The notes below the pieces were generated by a model that had not been told where the DNA came from, did no database searches, and was given only the letters and a program-made list of their open reading frames with translations. Positions 34,374 through 45,199 of a stretch of DNA of 64,000 nucleotides are shown here, piece by piece. The stretch's first letter is position 1. Each line of letters opens with the position of its first letter. This DNA comes from Puccinia triticina (taxonomy: Eukaryota; Basidiomycota; Pucciniomycetes; Pucciniales; Pucciniaceae), in contig NC_070562.1 in the NCBI RefSeq assembly GCF_026914185.1, positions 2,666,001 to 2,730,000 of the forward strand, read 5' to 3'. The translations under genes and the position numbers were made by a program.

Positions 34374-37300
34374 TATAATAGGAAGACTAATTGGTGGATT
34401 GCATAAGGACTAGAGACATCAGAATGTAGTGAAAGACAAAGTGTATGTAAGCTGCATGATTATTCAAGGAGAGACATGAGGCAGGCAATAGGAATGATAA
34501 GGGAAACCAAGGGTTGTCAAGACAGATAGGTGACATAGGATTATGACCTTGCATTGCAAAAATTCATGGATGGTTGTGGGAGTATCAGACTAGAACCCCC
34601 CCCCCCCCCCCCCCTCAACAAGACCGTTTGTTGAATGAAACCTTGTTGAAAATTTTAAATGATTGGCAATAGATTTTTTGTAAGCACATAAGTTGGCAAA
34701 TTGTAGTTTGGTGCAAACCTGTTTGAAAGAATTGTTTTTTGTAGCTTGAGTATGTAATCTTATTTTTCAAGAGTGGCATATACTATAGTCATGAATAGTA
34801 ATCCAGCTATTCCTCACACTTTCTTTTCCTGTCATTTCATGTACATAATGTAGAGTAAAAATAACCTTGCATTTCTACTTGTATTATGCTTTTTCTCTTC
34901 ACACAATCAACCAATTATGTTTTTTTCACTCTACCTTATTTCTCGTGCCTCTCTGTTTAACTTTGAAAGGCACAAAATATGCCTGCTTATATTTCCTTGT
35001 ATAGTTTTTGTTGTAGCTTGAGTACATAAGCTTACATACAGATTACCTCTCCCCACAGTATAATACATGTCAAGAGTGACATATACTATATTCATCCATT
35101 TTTTTCTTGCACTTTCTTCCCCTGTCATTTCATTTAAATAATGTGGAGTATAAATAAACTTGTATTTCTACTCACACAAAAAAATGCAGCTGCACCGTGG
35201 CCCAACTTCATCAGGGAGGAATCTATGGCACTGTCCAGAGAGTTCCTGGCTGTGATTTCATCCAATGTATGTGCTGGCATGTAGTTCATATCACCCATAA
35301 ACTCTATTTTACTGTCAAACCCATGAGGAGTTTGACTTTAACCTAACCCATGTTGAACTGATCAACAGCTCAGTCATTGTTTATTTTGAACTAGTGTTTA
35401 TCTGTAAACCATGTTACACAAATTCATACAACATGTATGACTGCTCTGACTGTTTGACCAGAATTACCAAAGATTCATTGGACCAACTTTTCACATTTTT
35501 TACTGAAACAGATGAGCATTGGAAGCTTGCTTGAATGCCTGCATGAAAGAAATAAGGCCAGAGGCCTGAGACCAAAGAAGGATGAGCTGGAGATGATCAG
35601 GAGCACAGAATGCTCAGGGACTCAGAACAGCAGATCAGAAGTCTCCAGAGGAGCAAGTCTGACTACTATGGGCTCGGAACTGAGTGCAGTATGTATTTCA
35701 TGTGGGAACAGAAGAAATACATGTGGGAAAAGGGGCCTAAAAAGGGGTCTAGATGTCTGAGGGGCCCTGATGGAAAAAAGGAACAAAAGGAAATAAGCCC
35801 TCTTCTGGGCATGGGGCATAATTCTAACACTGCACACTCATATTACCATGCCTTCCTACAGAAATCATTCCACAAGGGTACATAAACACTGAACAGCCTG
35901 TCAGCTTCCTTGGAACAAGGTGTCCAATCCATTCTGGATGCTGTTTTTAGATATAGAGAATGTGATTACTGATGTGCCTGAATCAGGTATTGTGAGGGGT
36001 TTTTGATTCTTTTTACCTACATTGTCAGCCTTAGAGTCAACACAGCTGACCTAAAGTCTGCCTCTTTTCTACTTATTACATATGAAATTACTTCATATCT
36101 TTTTCATCTTAAGAGATATCATTGTTTTGACTTCATTTTCTGTTTCCTCATGCAATTTTAACCCTAGTTACAACTTAACAATTCTTTGTAACTATACTCC
36201 TTCCCTGAGTTCTTGAGTTGTGGCGCGCATGCGCAGTTGTGACGTGTCAGCGCTACCAGGCGCGCCAAACCACATGTACATATGTAATTACATAAGCAAA
36301 CTGTGAAAATTTTCGAAGTCAGGATCCCCCTTGCCTGAGGAGGATCTACAGACTTCAGCACACCAGAACCACACCCCAGATAACCCAGGATCACCACCAA
36401 AGAGACTACCACGCTCCCAGTATACCTACCGTCACAGGCGCCTAGGATATTGACAGTAAGTAGACTCTTTTCACTGAACCTTGCTTATCCAGAGTGAAAC
36501 TCTGTTGCTCTTGACTGTTTCTTCTTTTCTTCAACTCTTTCAATCTTAAAAGATCAAAAGGTTATCTCTGGTTAAGACCTACAAAACCAGAGCAGAGTAG
36601 TAACCCTACTTCTGAATCCCACCAACGTTTCCTTGTTGTGAGTGGAGGCTGTTGCACTCTTTCTTGGCCTTACACAGCTGGCATCCAACTTTTCCAGGTT
36701 GAGAATAGCCCAGATCAATTAATTAAGACTTAAAGTCTAGGCCTGATCTTCTCTTTCTCTCTTTCTTTCTTCTCTCTCTGTTTGTATTTCTTTATCCCAA
36801 GAAATCCAACCAGAGTCCCCCCATTTTCCTTGTGTCCTGTTGTCACATAAGAGACACAGGCTCACATACAAGGCTTGGTTTTACTCTAATTTTGGGGAGG
36901 CTCATTGAGTAGTGAGCAGAAAAAAAGGTGTCCTGCATGTGCCTTGAGGTTTGTCTCTTAATTGCTGCAACCCACAGTATTGGGACACCATAAGTGTATT
37001 CAAGCTGCAAACCATCTTTAATAAAGTCACAGCATGCAATATTGTGATAATCTTGAAGAATCTTCCAGCACTCTGCAATACCAATCAATTTGCAACCAAC
37101 CCTGCCGCACGTATGAATCAGGAGATTCATTGGCTGCAAATGCCAGTCCAAGCAGCACCTCAAGGGGTGCTTGTAACTCAGCCTCTGACTCCTCTCAATT
37201 ACCATGTTGCTGCCATTGAGAGGAGCACATACTTTGCTCAATGAACAGTGTGAGAATAAAAGGATAGGTAGAAATGACCACTATCCGCCTTCTTCAAGAA

Positions 37301-37430
37301 TATATGTGTCCAGGCTGAGTGATTATTGGTGTCTTAGCTCTGCACTGCTACTTTCTGCTAGCCTTCAGCGCTCCTTGTTGAGCCTGATCTATAGTGTAAT
37401 AATCTGCAAGTGAATAAAGAACTGCACTCC
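34374..37430. other. Spacer without supported genes
   Basis: AT-rich sequence with a 19-C homopolymer at 34596-34614. The ATG frames here are short and carry no recognisable domain. Around 36220-36310 a CpG-rich patch with GGCGCGCATGCGCAG precedes a TATGTAATTACAT block that resembles the RE3 LTR in reverse; this may be an LTR remnant. Stem-loops occur near 36490 and 36565-36605. Confidence 0.4.
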
Positions 37431-38160
37431 ACAAGCACAAATCCGGCAGAGCGCAGCTCAGAGGCCCCGGGTGTCCACGGGAGCCAGAGGTGAGCCAGTT
37501 ACCTAGCTCAAGAGTCTCACATTTCAAGCAAGACTCTATTGAGCCAGAGTGGTCATGTTCTGTCACGCTCTGTAGGCAGAGCTATATGGGCGTTCAGGTA
37601 GCACAAGACAGCGTGCGACCTGAATGGCTCCGGCCGAGGGTGGTCCCCAGAACCACCAGACAGCTGCCATGGGCCGCAGCCTTCTAAAGAAGGCCACTGT
37701 AGCAAACGGAGCATGAGCAAGGGATTGTCTCCTAGCTCCCACTTCCGTTTGCTACTTGTGCGCAGGACCTTTGTTCCTGCTTTCCTTATTTTTTGCTCCA
37801 CCCACCCGCCCAACAAGAGCTGCAAGGAGTGGGCTTAGCGCCTTGAACCCCACTCCCCAAGCAGCCTAGGTTTCTGTCCTGCTTGGAGGAGATACCTGAG
37901 TCTACAGAGAGTCTCAACCCTCTGAGTTGTCAAAGGAACTCCTCCTCCCCTTTGTCCCACACACAGTCGGCCTGCAGGCCGACAAACTGGGGCTCCCGCT
38001 ATACAGGTTGAGCCCCGTCCTTGCGTCCCGGCTGTGTCAGGTGCAGAAACCTGCACAGAGAGAGCAGCAGGTAGGCAGGCTGCGTAAAGACAGCAGCCAC
38101 CAGGCTGCGCCACCGCTCTTTCCGTTACCCACTCACTGAGCGCCACGGAGGCAGGAGTGG
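37430..38160. repeat. Second stem-loop-rich stretch
   Basis: Includes an 18-bp perfect palindrome GTCGGCCTGCAGGCCGAC at 37966-37983. A 12-bp stem GTAGCAAACGGA lies at 37699-37710 with its partner at 37744-37755. CCTTCT/AGAAGG sits near 37680 and other small stems follow. No gene is supported. Confidence 0.55.
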
Positions 38161-38265
38161 ACTAGATTAAAACTTGCCAAGCTTAGCTGGGTCTTGTTAT
38201 CTGATAGTATAGAAGGGCAGAGTTTGCACCTCCATCATCCCCTTCTACATTCAGCAAAAGGATTT
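38155..38265 (+). repeat. Fragment of the 60-kb-type LTR, split by RE5
   Basis: Matches 61040-61160 (GCCAAGCTTAGCT, TTGTTATCTGATAG, CAGCAAAAGG). Its continuation (TCACAATTACTTTTGATTC and on to TACA) lies at 43212-43234, on the other side of RE5. Confidence 0.75.
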
Positions 38266-38366
38266 TTTTGTAGGTGGAAAAAACCTTGATTGTATTGCTC
38301 CTCCTCGACCTCCTCTTATCTCCCACATGCTCCAAATGTGGAATTTGCCCACCCCACACTCCAACA
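38266..38366 (-). repeat. RE5 3' LTR (101 bp)
   Basis: On the minus strand it starts TGTTGGAGTGTGGGGTGGGC and should end CTACAACA; one base near the end is changed in this copy. A G-run (complement of 38367-38373) abuts it as polypurine tract. Confidence 0.88.
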
Positions 38367-38518
38367 CCCCCCCTCAAACTCCACACCACTACATACAACC
38401 AATACACTTGAGAAGAGAAATCTTACATCACATCTGAGAATCATACTGGAAAATGAGTGGGGATTGTGAGTAGAGATAAAAATAAAGAAACCAGTTGAAA
38501 TAACCAAAAACAAAAGTT

Positions 38519-41500
38519 TTAAAGAAAAATTCTGGCCATCGAAGTAGAGTGGAGATTTGCTCGTAACGGCTTGGTGAAGAAGTCAGCAAGATTGTCGGAT
38601 GTTGATACCCAGTCGAGTTTAATTTTGTGTTCCCTTACGGCATCATTGACAAAAAAGAAATTTTGTTCCAGACTTTTCATTCTTCCTTTTGAAGCGTTAT
38701 CGTCAGAAACCAAAACTGCCGCACGGTTGTTGCATTTGAGTGTGACACCTGGGTTGATGTCGAGAGAATGAACTATAGGAAGTAGAAAGAGTAAGAAGTT
38801 GACAGCCATCCCAATCGAGATAAATTCTGCCGCACAAGTGGATGTTGCTACGACCTTCTGTCGTCGAGACCCCCAGGCGATTGGACTCCCCATGAACTTG
38901 ATGATAAATCCCGAGGTAGATCGCTGAAACTCCCCCCCCCCCAATTTGCATTGGCCCAAGTTACCAATTCGCCGTTTGAGTATTCCAATTTGAGTCGTTT
39001 GTCTCGAGTCGTCGCCAGATATTGGACAAGATGTTTAAGTCCGTTCCAATGCGTGTTATCCGGGTTTGAGCTGAATCGAGCAAGGAAATTCACCGCGAAG
39101 CTTAAATCTGGTCTGGATCCAAGCACAATGTAATTTAGAGATCCGATCAGAGATTGATAGAGTGTTGCGTTAATCGGGGCATCGTATGAGGTCACCATTT
39201 TATCCCCGGCTAATGGTGTGTAGGTCGGTATAATGTTACGTTGCACTTCAGATTGGAATTTTTTGATTGTCTGTTCGATCAACAGAGGTTGACTGAGGTA
39301 TATTGCGTCGTTTTCATACTCCATCTTGATGCCAACGAGCTTGTCTGGTCGATTGTCCCATTTGACTCTGAGATTGTCTTCGAGTTTCCGTCGGAGATGT
39401 TGCAAGGCGGCATTGTCGTTGCTGAACACGATTCCGTCGTCCACGTGAATCCATATAATAATGATTGATTTCCCTTTCTTATACCTGTATAGACATTCCT
39501 CTACTTCATCGCAATCGAACCCCCAAGTTTGCAGAAGGCCTTTGAAGTGCTTCCACCAGCATCGACTGGCTTGTCGAGTTCCATAAAGCGCTTTCTTCAG
39601 TTTCAATACTTTTCCTTTAAGATGCGGGAAAAGCTCAACGGGCGGATCTACAAAGATGGTTTCATCGATGGGGCTATGAACGAAGGCGCCAGTTATGTCG
39701 AAGGAGTTAATCTTCCACTTGTTGATGATTGCCAAAGTGAGTAAGAGTCGTAAAGTGGTCAGGGACGCCGTTGGCGCAAACGTTGACTTTACATCCCGTC
39801 CGAGTTTTTGCCTGAAACCTCAGACTATGAATCTAGCTTTGAGTTTCTCCACAGAGCCGTCCAATTGCCGTTTGATGTCGAACACAAACCGCGTGCCTAT
39901 CGAATGCTTCTTTTCCTTCTCTTCAATGTCGAAAGTGTCAATCTGGACGAGTTGATCCCATTCAGTCATGCATGCTGCGCGCCAGCTTTCCTTCTCGGGA
40001 CTCGCCAGCGCGCTCTTCAGGCTGCAGGGAATATCGGCGTCGGAAATTGCTTGAATTTCGTCAATCTGAGCGTCTTGAGACTCACAAACCTCCTTGGTTG
40101 TCTCGTGGCCGAGGTGAAGTGTTCTACGGACAGACAAAGTGTTAGAAGATAGGTTCGGAGCAGGGATTAGTTGTTTCCCTTGAAAGTCTAAGAACTCAGC
40201 ACACTCTGAGTTAACGACTTTTCGAGTCATCGGGTTCCAGAAGAACCATCCTCGTTTGTCGTCTTGATAGCCGACCAGATATCCTATCCATCCACAAGTA
40301 TCAAGCTTGCGCCGCCGTTCCTTGGGTATGTGAATACAAGCCTTGGTGCCGAAAGGATAGAATGATGTTTCCAAAGGTTCCCGGTTCAACCATAATTCAA
40401 GTGGGCTTGATTTGCATCGAGAATTAGAAATCCGATTAATTAAGTAGCATGCACATCGATATGCGTAAGACCAAAGGGAATCTGGTAGGGAAGAATGCCG
40501 GAGTGTCGTCCGGGCGATATCGCCAAGAGTCCAATTCAACCATTCTGCCTCGCCGTTCTGTTCCGGAGTGTAAGGAGATGTGAACAATATAGAGGTACCG
40601 ACTGAAGAAAGATAAGATTCAAAAGTTTTAGATGTGTATTCACCGCCGTTGTCGCAGCGGATAAATTTAGGAGCTAGTTTAAAAACCAAAAAGATTCGCT
40701 TGATCAAGGCAATGATAATGGACGGAACCTCGGAGCAAGTCTTCAATGGGAATGCGAATGAATACGTTGTCGCATGATCCCTGACTGTTAACAGGAAACG
40801 GTGTCCGTTGATGTCCGGGTCGAGGGGTCCTAGAACGTCTGTTACAAGTAAATCAAGTCGCTCATCAAATTTGACCACGTCGGGAAGATGGTGTTGTCGC
40901 CGTTCACTTTTGCATGTTTTGCACGTTTCGCAAATAAACGGGGTCCATGATTTCAAATCAAAAGTCGGAACAAATCGCTGTAGAAAGTCTTTCACCATGC
41001 CGTCGGATACATGTACCAGTCGGCAGTTCCAGTCGTAAGAGGGTGAATTGATTGAGACGTTAAGAGTTATGGATTGAATAGAAGGAAATATAGGATGAAT
41101 AGACTGATGGGAAATAATCCAGGACCGGTTTTGATATTGAGCGGTGAATGAAAGAAAAGAAGATTGAAGCCTTATGTCGTTGTTCGATAAGAATTCCGGT
41201 TTAAATCCCAAGTCGATGAATTGGCCGAGACTAAGGAGCGTGCCCTTCATTTCCGGGCTGTATAGCACCTGTGGCACCGCCAGAATACCAGCCCCACTGG
41301 TTATCTTGAGGTGTCCACTATGAGTCGCCAACATGTACCCCGAAGCGGACGCCAAATTCAGCCTGACTGGTGGACATAAAGGAGAAAGATAAGAAAACTG
41401 GTGGAAAGAGCCGCTCACATGGTGGGTCGCCCCAGAATCCAAAACTGTGCCAACACCAGCGGCACCTGTCGCATCCGCTCCCACTGCAGATCGAACCGCC

Positions 41501-43035
41501 GGATTCTCTTCAAGTCTAGTGGGAGGGTCGTTCGGAGGTGCGGCTTGGCGGGCAAAACCGGAAGCGGGGCGACCAAATGTAGGGTTATTGGGAGGTTGCA
41601 GGCCGGCGTCTCTACGGAGTGTCGGACATGTCGATCTCCAGTGTCCCAAAACCCCACAGTACAGGCAGGGTTTGCCAGAGAGAAGGTTTGGATTGCTCGG
41701 GCCGGTGTTTCCTTTCCGAATGTTGTTGATGGCCGCTGCGATGTCATCAATAGTCGGGTTGCCTGGTGTGCCGACGTTCTGGCTGCGGGTTGCGTTGTTT
41801 GTCGAACCCATTGGACGTTGCTGCGAAGTCTGTCGTTGAGTTCGGTCTTGTTTGGATTGCTGGTTCAATTGTCGAGGCGGTCCCCATTGGGCGCTGGGTG
41901 GTTGATTATGCCAAGTTCGGAACACTGCTGGAACCGCCGTGGTGGACGGATCAAAACGAACGGTTTCGCCATAAGCTGATGTGAGAATTGCTTGAATATC
42001 CCTCGCGGATACATCAGCTTTTGTGCCAAGTTGAAGTGAAATATTTTGAAATAATTGAGATCGAGACATTGATGGTGGCGGCGGAACAATGGATTGGAGA
42101 ATGAGACTCTCCACGAGGGGAGAAAGGGATGCTCCAACCTTCTGCAAGTCGGAGAATATATCAAATGCCTTGTTGAATAGACCAGGGATGTTCGATGGGT
42201 CAGTTGGAGGTCCCAAGATTCGTAATTCCATGAGTCTATTGACCAGTTCCATTTGTCGAAAGCGTATGGTGCCTTGAAAGTTTGTTTCAACTGCTGAGTA
42301 CGCCTCGGTTCCTGTCGTGTATTGATCAACAAGAGAAGAGAGTTCATCATGAACTGTGATCTGGATGAGAAATAAGAGACATGTGTTTTCCTGAGTCGAC
42401 AACTTGGAGAAATTTTCGGCCTTGTCGAAAAAATTGGTGTGACCCAGGGTGAGAAGTATAACGCGCGTGAGCCCGCGTTTCCATTTGTTGAAATTGGAAC
42501 CATCGGCCAAAAGCGATTCCACGTCCTGCTTGTATATACTCGGCTGTTGAAGAAATTTTGTTCTCGGCGATATGTCGACCGTGTTGCCTTATGACATGGA
42601 GGGAGCGGGTGATATGGGGGTAAGAATAAGATCCGAGACTGTCGACGATGATTCGGACGAAGACTGAGGAGGGCTCGTGTCCCGCGGTATGTTAATCTTT
42701 GGTCGGTATCCTGGTGGTGGGATGAATTGTGAGATAGGTAGTCCAAAAGGGTTCCTGACCACTCGATTGTCAGGTAAGACTGTAGCCGATACCAATGTGC
42801 CGTCGTCAATGTGTCGGGTTACTACTTTAGAAAAGATGTATGATATTGCGGATACGAAAGGCGAAGGAGGGCGGTCGTGATCTAGCGGATCTATCTTCTC
42901 CTCGATCGGGGAAGGGGGTAGGGGTGGTAGCTGTAAGAGTGCTTTATAAGCCTTCGTTTGTTTTGGACGTTTCGCTCTTGTTGGTGGAGGAAGCGGTCCA
43001 GTTAATTGGGGGTTGTCTCGTCGGGTGTTGACCAT
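38519..43035 (-). pseudogene. gag-pol: RE5 Gag-Pol
   Basis: One phase opens at ATG 43035 (start MVNTR, shared with RE6) and is broken by TAA 42589. It continues to a TGA at 39820, is open again to 38848, then shifts phase at a run of 11 C (38932-38942) to finish at 38519. The zinc knuckle CLYCGVLGHWRSTC is near 41680-41640. The protease motif LDSGATHHVSGS is near 41445. Integrase has CETC/CKTC near 40920, then TDVLGPL, RCDNGGEYT and an EQNGEAEWLN block. RT has WIHVDDGIVFS near 39455. In RNase H the positions normally Asp read NANWGGG and KCNNRAA, so the enzyme would be inactive. Confidence 0.87.
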
Positions 43036-43092
43036 AAACCGGAGATGTCAAGTCGAAAAAAAAACCGAAAGGGCTAGCAAAGAGGTAGACAG

Positions 43093-43105
43093 ATGACTCT
43101 TAATC
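43093..43105 (-). promoter_or_regulatory. RE5 primer-binding site, matching tRNA-Lys(CUU) anticodon arm
   Basis: The + strand reads ATGACTCTTAATC directly next to the 5' LTR (which begins at 43106). This equals the anticodon arm of tRNA-Lys(CUU) as I know it from yeast (positions 28-40, anticodon CUU). The element RNA would pair with it over 13 bases, ending at the same tRNA position (40) as the initiator-Met sites of RE2, RE3 and RE6. Confidence 0.7.
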
Positions 43106-43206
43106 TGTTGTAGGTGGAAAAAACCTTGATTGTATTGCTCCTCCTCGACATCCTCTTATCTCCCACATGCTCCAAATGTGGAGTTTGCCCACCCCACACT
43201 CCAACA
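43106..43206 (-). repeat. RE5 5' LTR (101 bp)
   Basis: TGTTG...CAACA ends intact. Three differences from the partner LTR. Confidence 0.9.
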
Positions 43207-43234
43207 GATTTCACAATTACTTTTGATTCTTACA

Positions 43235-45199
43235 ACATAGCATAGCAAACAGGTTAGATTTATTAGCGGGGTGGTCACATCTATTTTGAGTGGTTTCAAA
43301 GACTTTGAATCAGCTTCACGCACTGCTAACCCCAGTCTTTTGTACAAAGATGGAGAATGCAACCATCTACTTCCAGGCATCAGCAATCCATCAGATTTAG
43401 CTCACAAGCAACCCTTCTCTGAAGGAACAAGACTAGATGAAAACTCCAATAGTAATATGGAATCAGGGGCTAGAAATAGAAACACAGAAGACAAGGGTTT
43501 CCAAGGTGTGAATAGAAGTAGCCTACTCCAACGGATTTGGGATAAGGATGAGGAAGTCAGCACTCTTGAAGTCGTTTTCTCAACATGGAGTTGCCTTTGT
43601 CATCCGTTTCAAGTATAAGTCAGCTTCTGGAAAGGTACTGAAGCCAGAAACATTATCAATCTTGAAAAAAGCCAAACGGGAGTACCAAATAGAAAGATGA
43701 TGGTTGGGCCTGTATAACTTCTTTTGATTGGTCTTCAAAAGAGGACAATTGAAAAAGGATAAGCTCCACCTCAGCCTGAAGAAGCTCAGGACAGACATGG
43801 ATGCAGAAACTATTGAATTCCCTGTAGATGTTGAGCAGGCAATCAACCAACTCTCAATTCTGGAATATGTACAAGGGTTTTTACTTCTTGGCCAAGGAGG
43901 ATTGACTGATTGAGAGGTTATCCACACAGGCAAAATTGGCCCAAGGAACAACAGCTGATGGTTCTGCCATTTTGTTCAAGATCAATGAGGTCAACAAAAG
44001 ACTGATCAACAAAATTGGTTGGAAAAAGGTGGCCAAAACAAAAGTGTGAGAGATTGAGGGCTTGTTGAAGGTTTACAGACAGGCCAAGTTTCAGAATCCA
44101 ACCAAGAACACAATCATCAAAATCAAGGCATCATTAGAGACTCTTGAGTCAATCATAACTGGAATCCCAAGAACACAACCCTTGTCCAGACCTTCAAAAA
44201 ACTTAAAAAAGACAGTGAATTCACATTACCAAGAGATCTTGAAATTGAACAGAAAACCAAAGATCTGATTTTTTTTGAGCAACAAGAGGAAGTGCATTCA
44301 GCAGCATTACCCCAGCGCATTTCCCATTATAAAGCACAAAAGCACGGAAGCTCCTTGATGTTGAATTTCTACAAGGTCTTGGAAGTCTTACTGAAGCTGT
44401 TAAATCTCTCCCAAACCATCCAGCAGGTTCAGGACTACTGCACAAGCCTTCTCCTATGGGAGGTAGTAACCCAAATGTATGGGAATCTGGAGATGATGAA
44501 GTGATGACTCCATCCCTCCCCTTGGCAGCAGTACACTTTTTCTTTTAGTCAAGAAAAACTGTCCTACATATCTGTCCAGCTCTTCCTGTATCAAAGACAT
44601 GTCATAATTGCAGCTGGTTTCAACACTTTCTTGCTGAGTTCCAGGATTTTTGCTCATGTTGCATCTGTACCATTTATTCCCAGTCACTGAAGTCTTTAAT
44701 ACTACTGAGGCTCAATGGAATTGTGTATACATCCCCTAACCATTATGGCCTCGGCCCAGGGGCCGGTAGGGTCAAGACGATCGTGAGCCCGCCAGTGTTA
44801 TGTACTTGGCAGGATGGGATTCACCGGAAGGAGGGCTGCAGCAAGGCAGAGCTGATTTGGTGAGGATTTGTACATTTATCACCTGGTTTGAGGTACCCAG
44901 GGTTTATAGCGGGGGTTACGTAGAGTAATAAAACAGGTTGGCCACAGTTGAGAATGATATCGGCTGGAAATGTGAGGCCTTAAGAAGGCAGAAGAAGGCG
45001 CATCTTGTACATATGTACCTGGATGATGCAGATGATCAAAACAACTGCAAGCAATCGAGCAGAGTCAAGTCAGCTACATAGCTCATCTTTGCTTTCACGC
45101 ATTGTTTCCTTTTTGGTTCTCTTGCGGCTAGGCACTCTTGGTAGCTCTGCATGAATCCCTTTGTACTAAATTTTTATTTTTATTTCGTCGTCAAGAAGA
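43235..45199. other. Degraded coding remnant and spacer upstream of the acetyltransferase gene
   Basis: Between about 43730 and 44270 the + strand reads Lys-rich protein-like sequence over several phases (for example LAQGTTADGSAILFKINEVN near 43935 and IEGLLKVYRQAKFQNPTKN near 44055), with a TGA at 44047. It resembles the helical tail of a transposase-type protein, but I cannot name the family. From 44500 to 45199 there is no gene; the last part should hold the promoter of the gene at 45200. Confidence 0.35.

Larger units (their letters stand above)
38266..43206 (-). mobile_element. RE5: Ty1/copia LTR retrotransposon with very short LTRs
   Basis: Bounded by 101-bp LTRs (38266-38366 and 43106-43206). 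Target duplicate GATTT is at 38261-38265 and 43207-43211. Copia domain order on the minus strand. The LTRs differ at three positions. Lesions: TAA 42589, TGA 39820, an 11-base homopolymer frameshift near 38932-38942, and RNase H catalytic Asp-to-Asn changes. It is decayed but structurally complete. Confidence 0.92.

Noticed and set aside
36843..37241. 132-codon minus-strand frame
   Set aside because: No recognisable domain, no intron signals and no neighbours to support it; likely chance.
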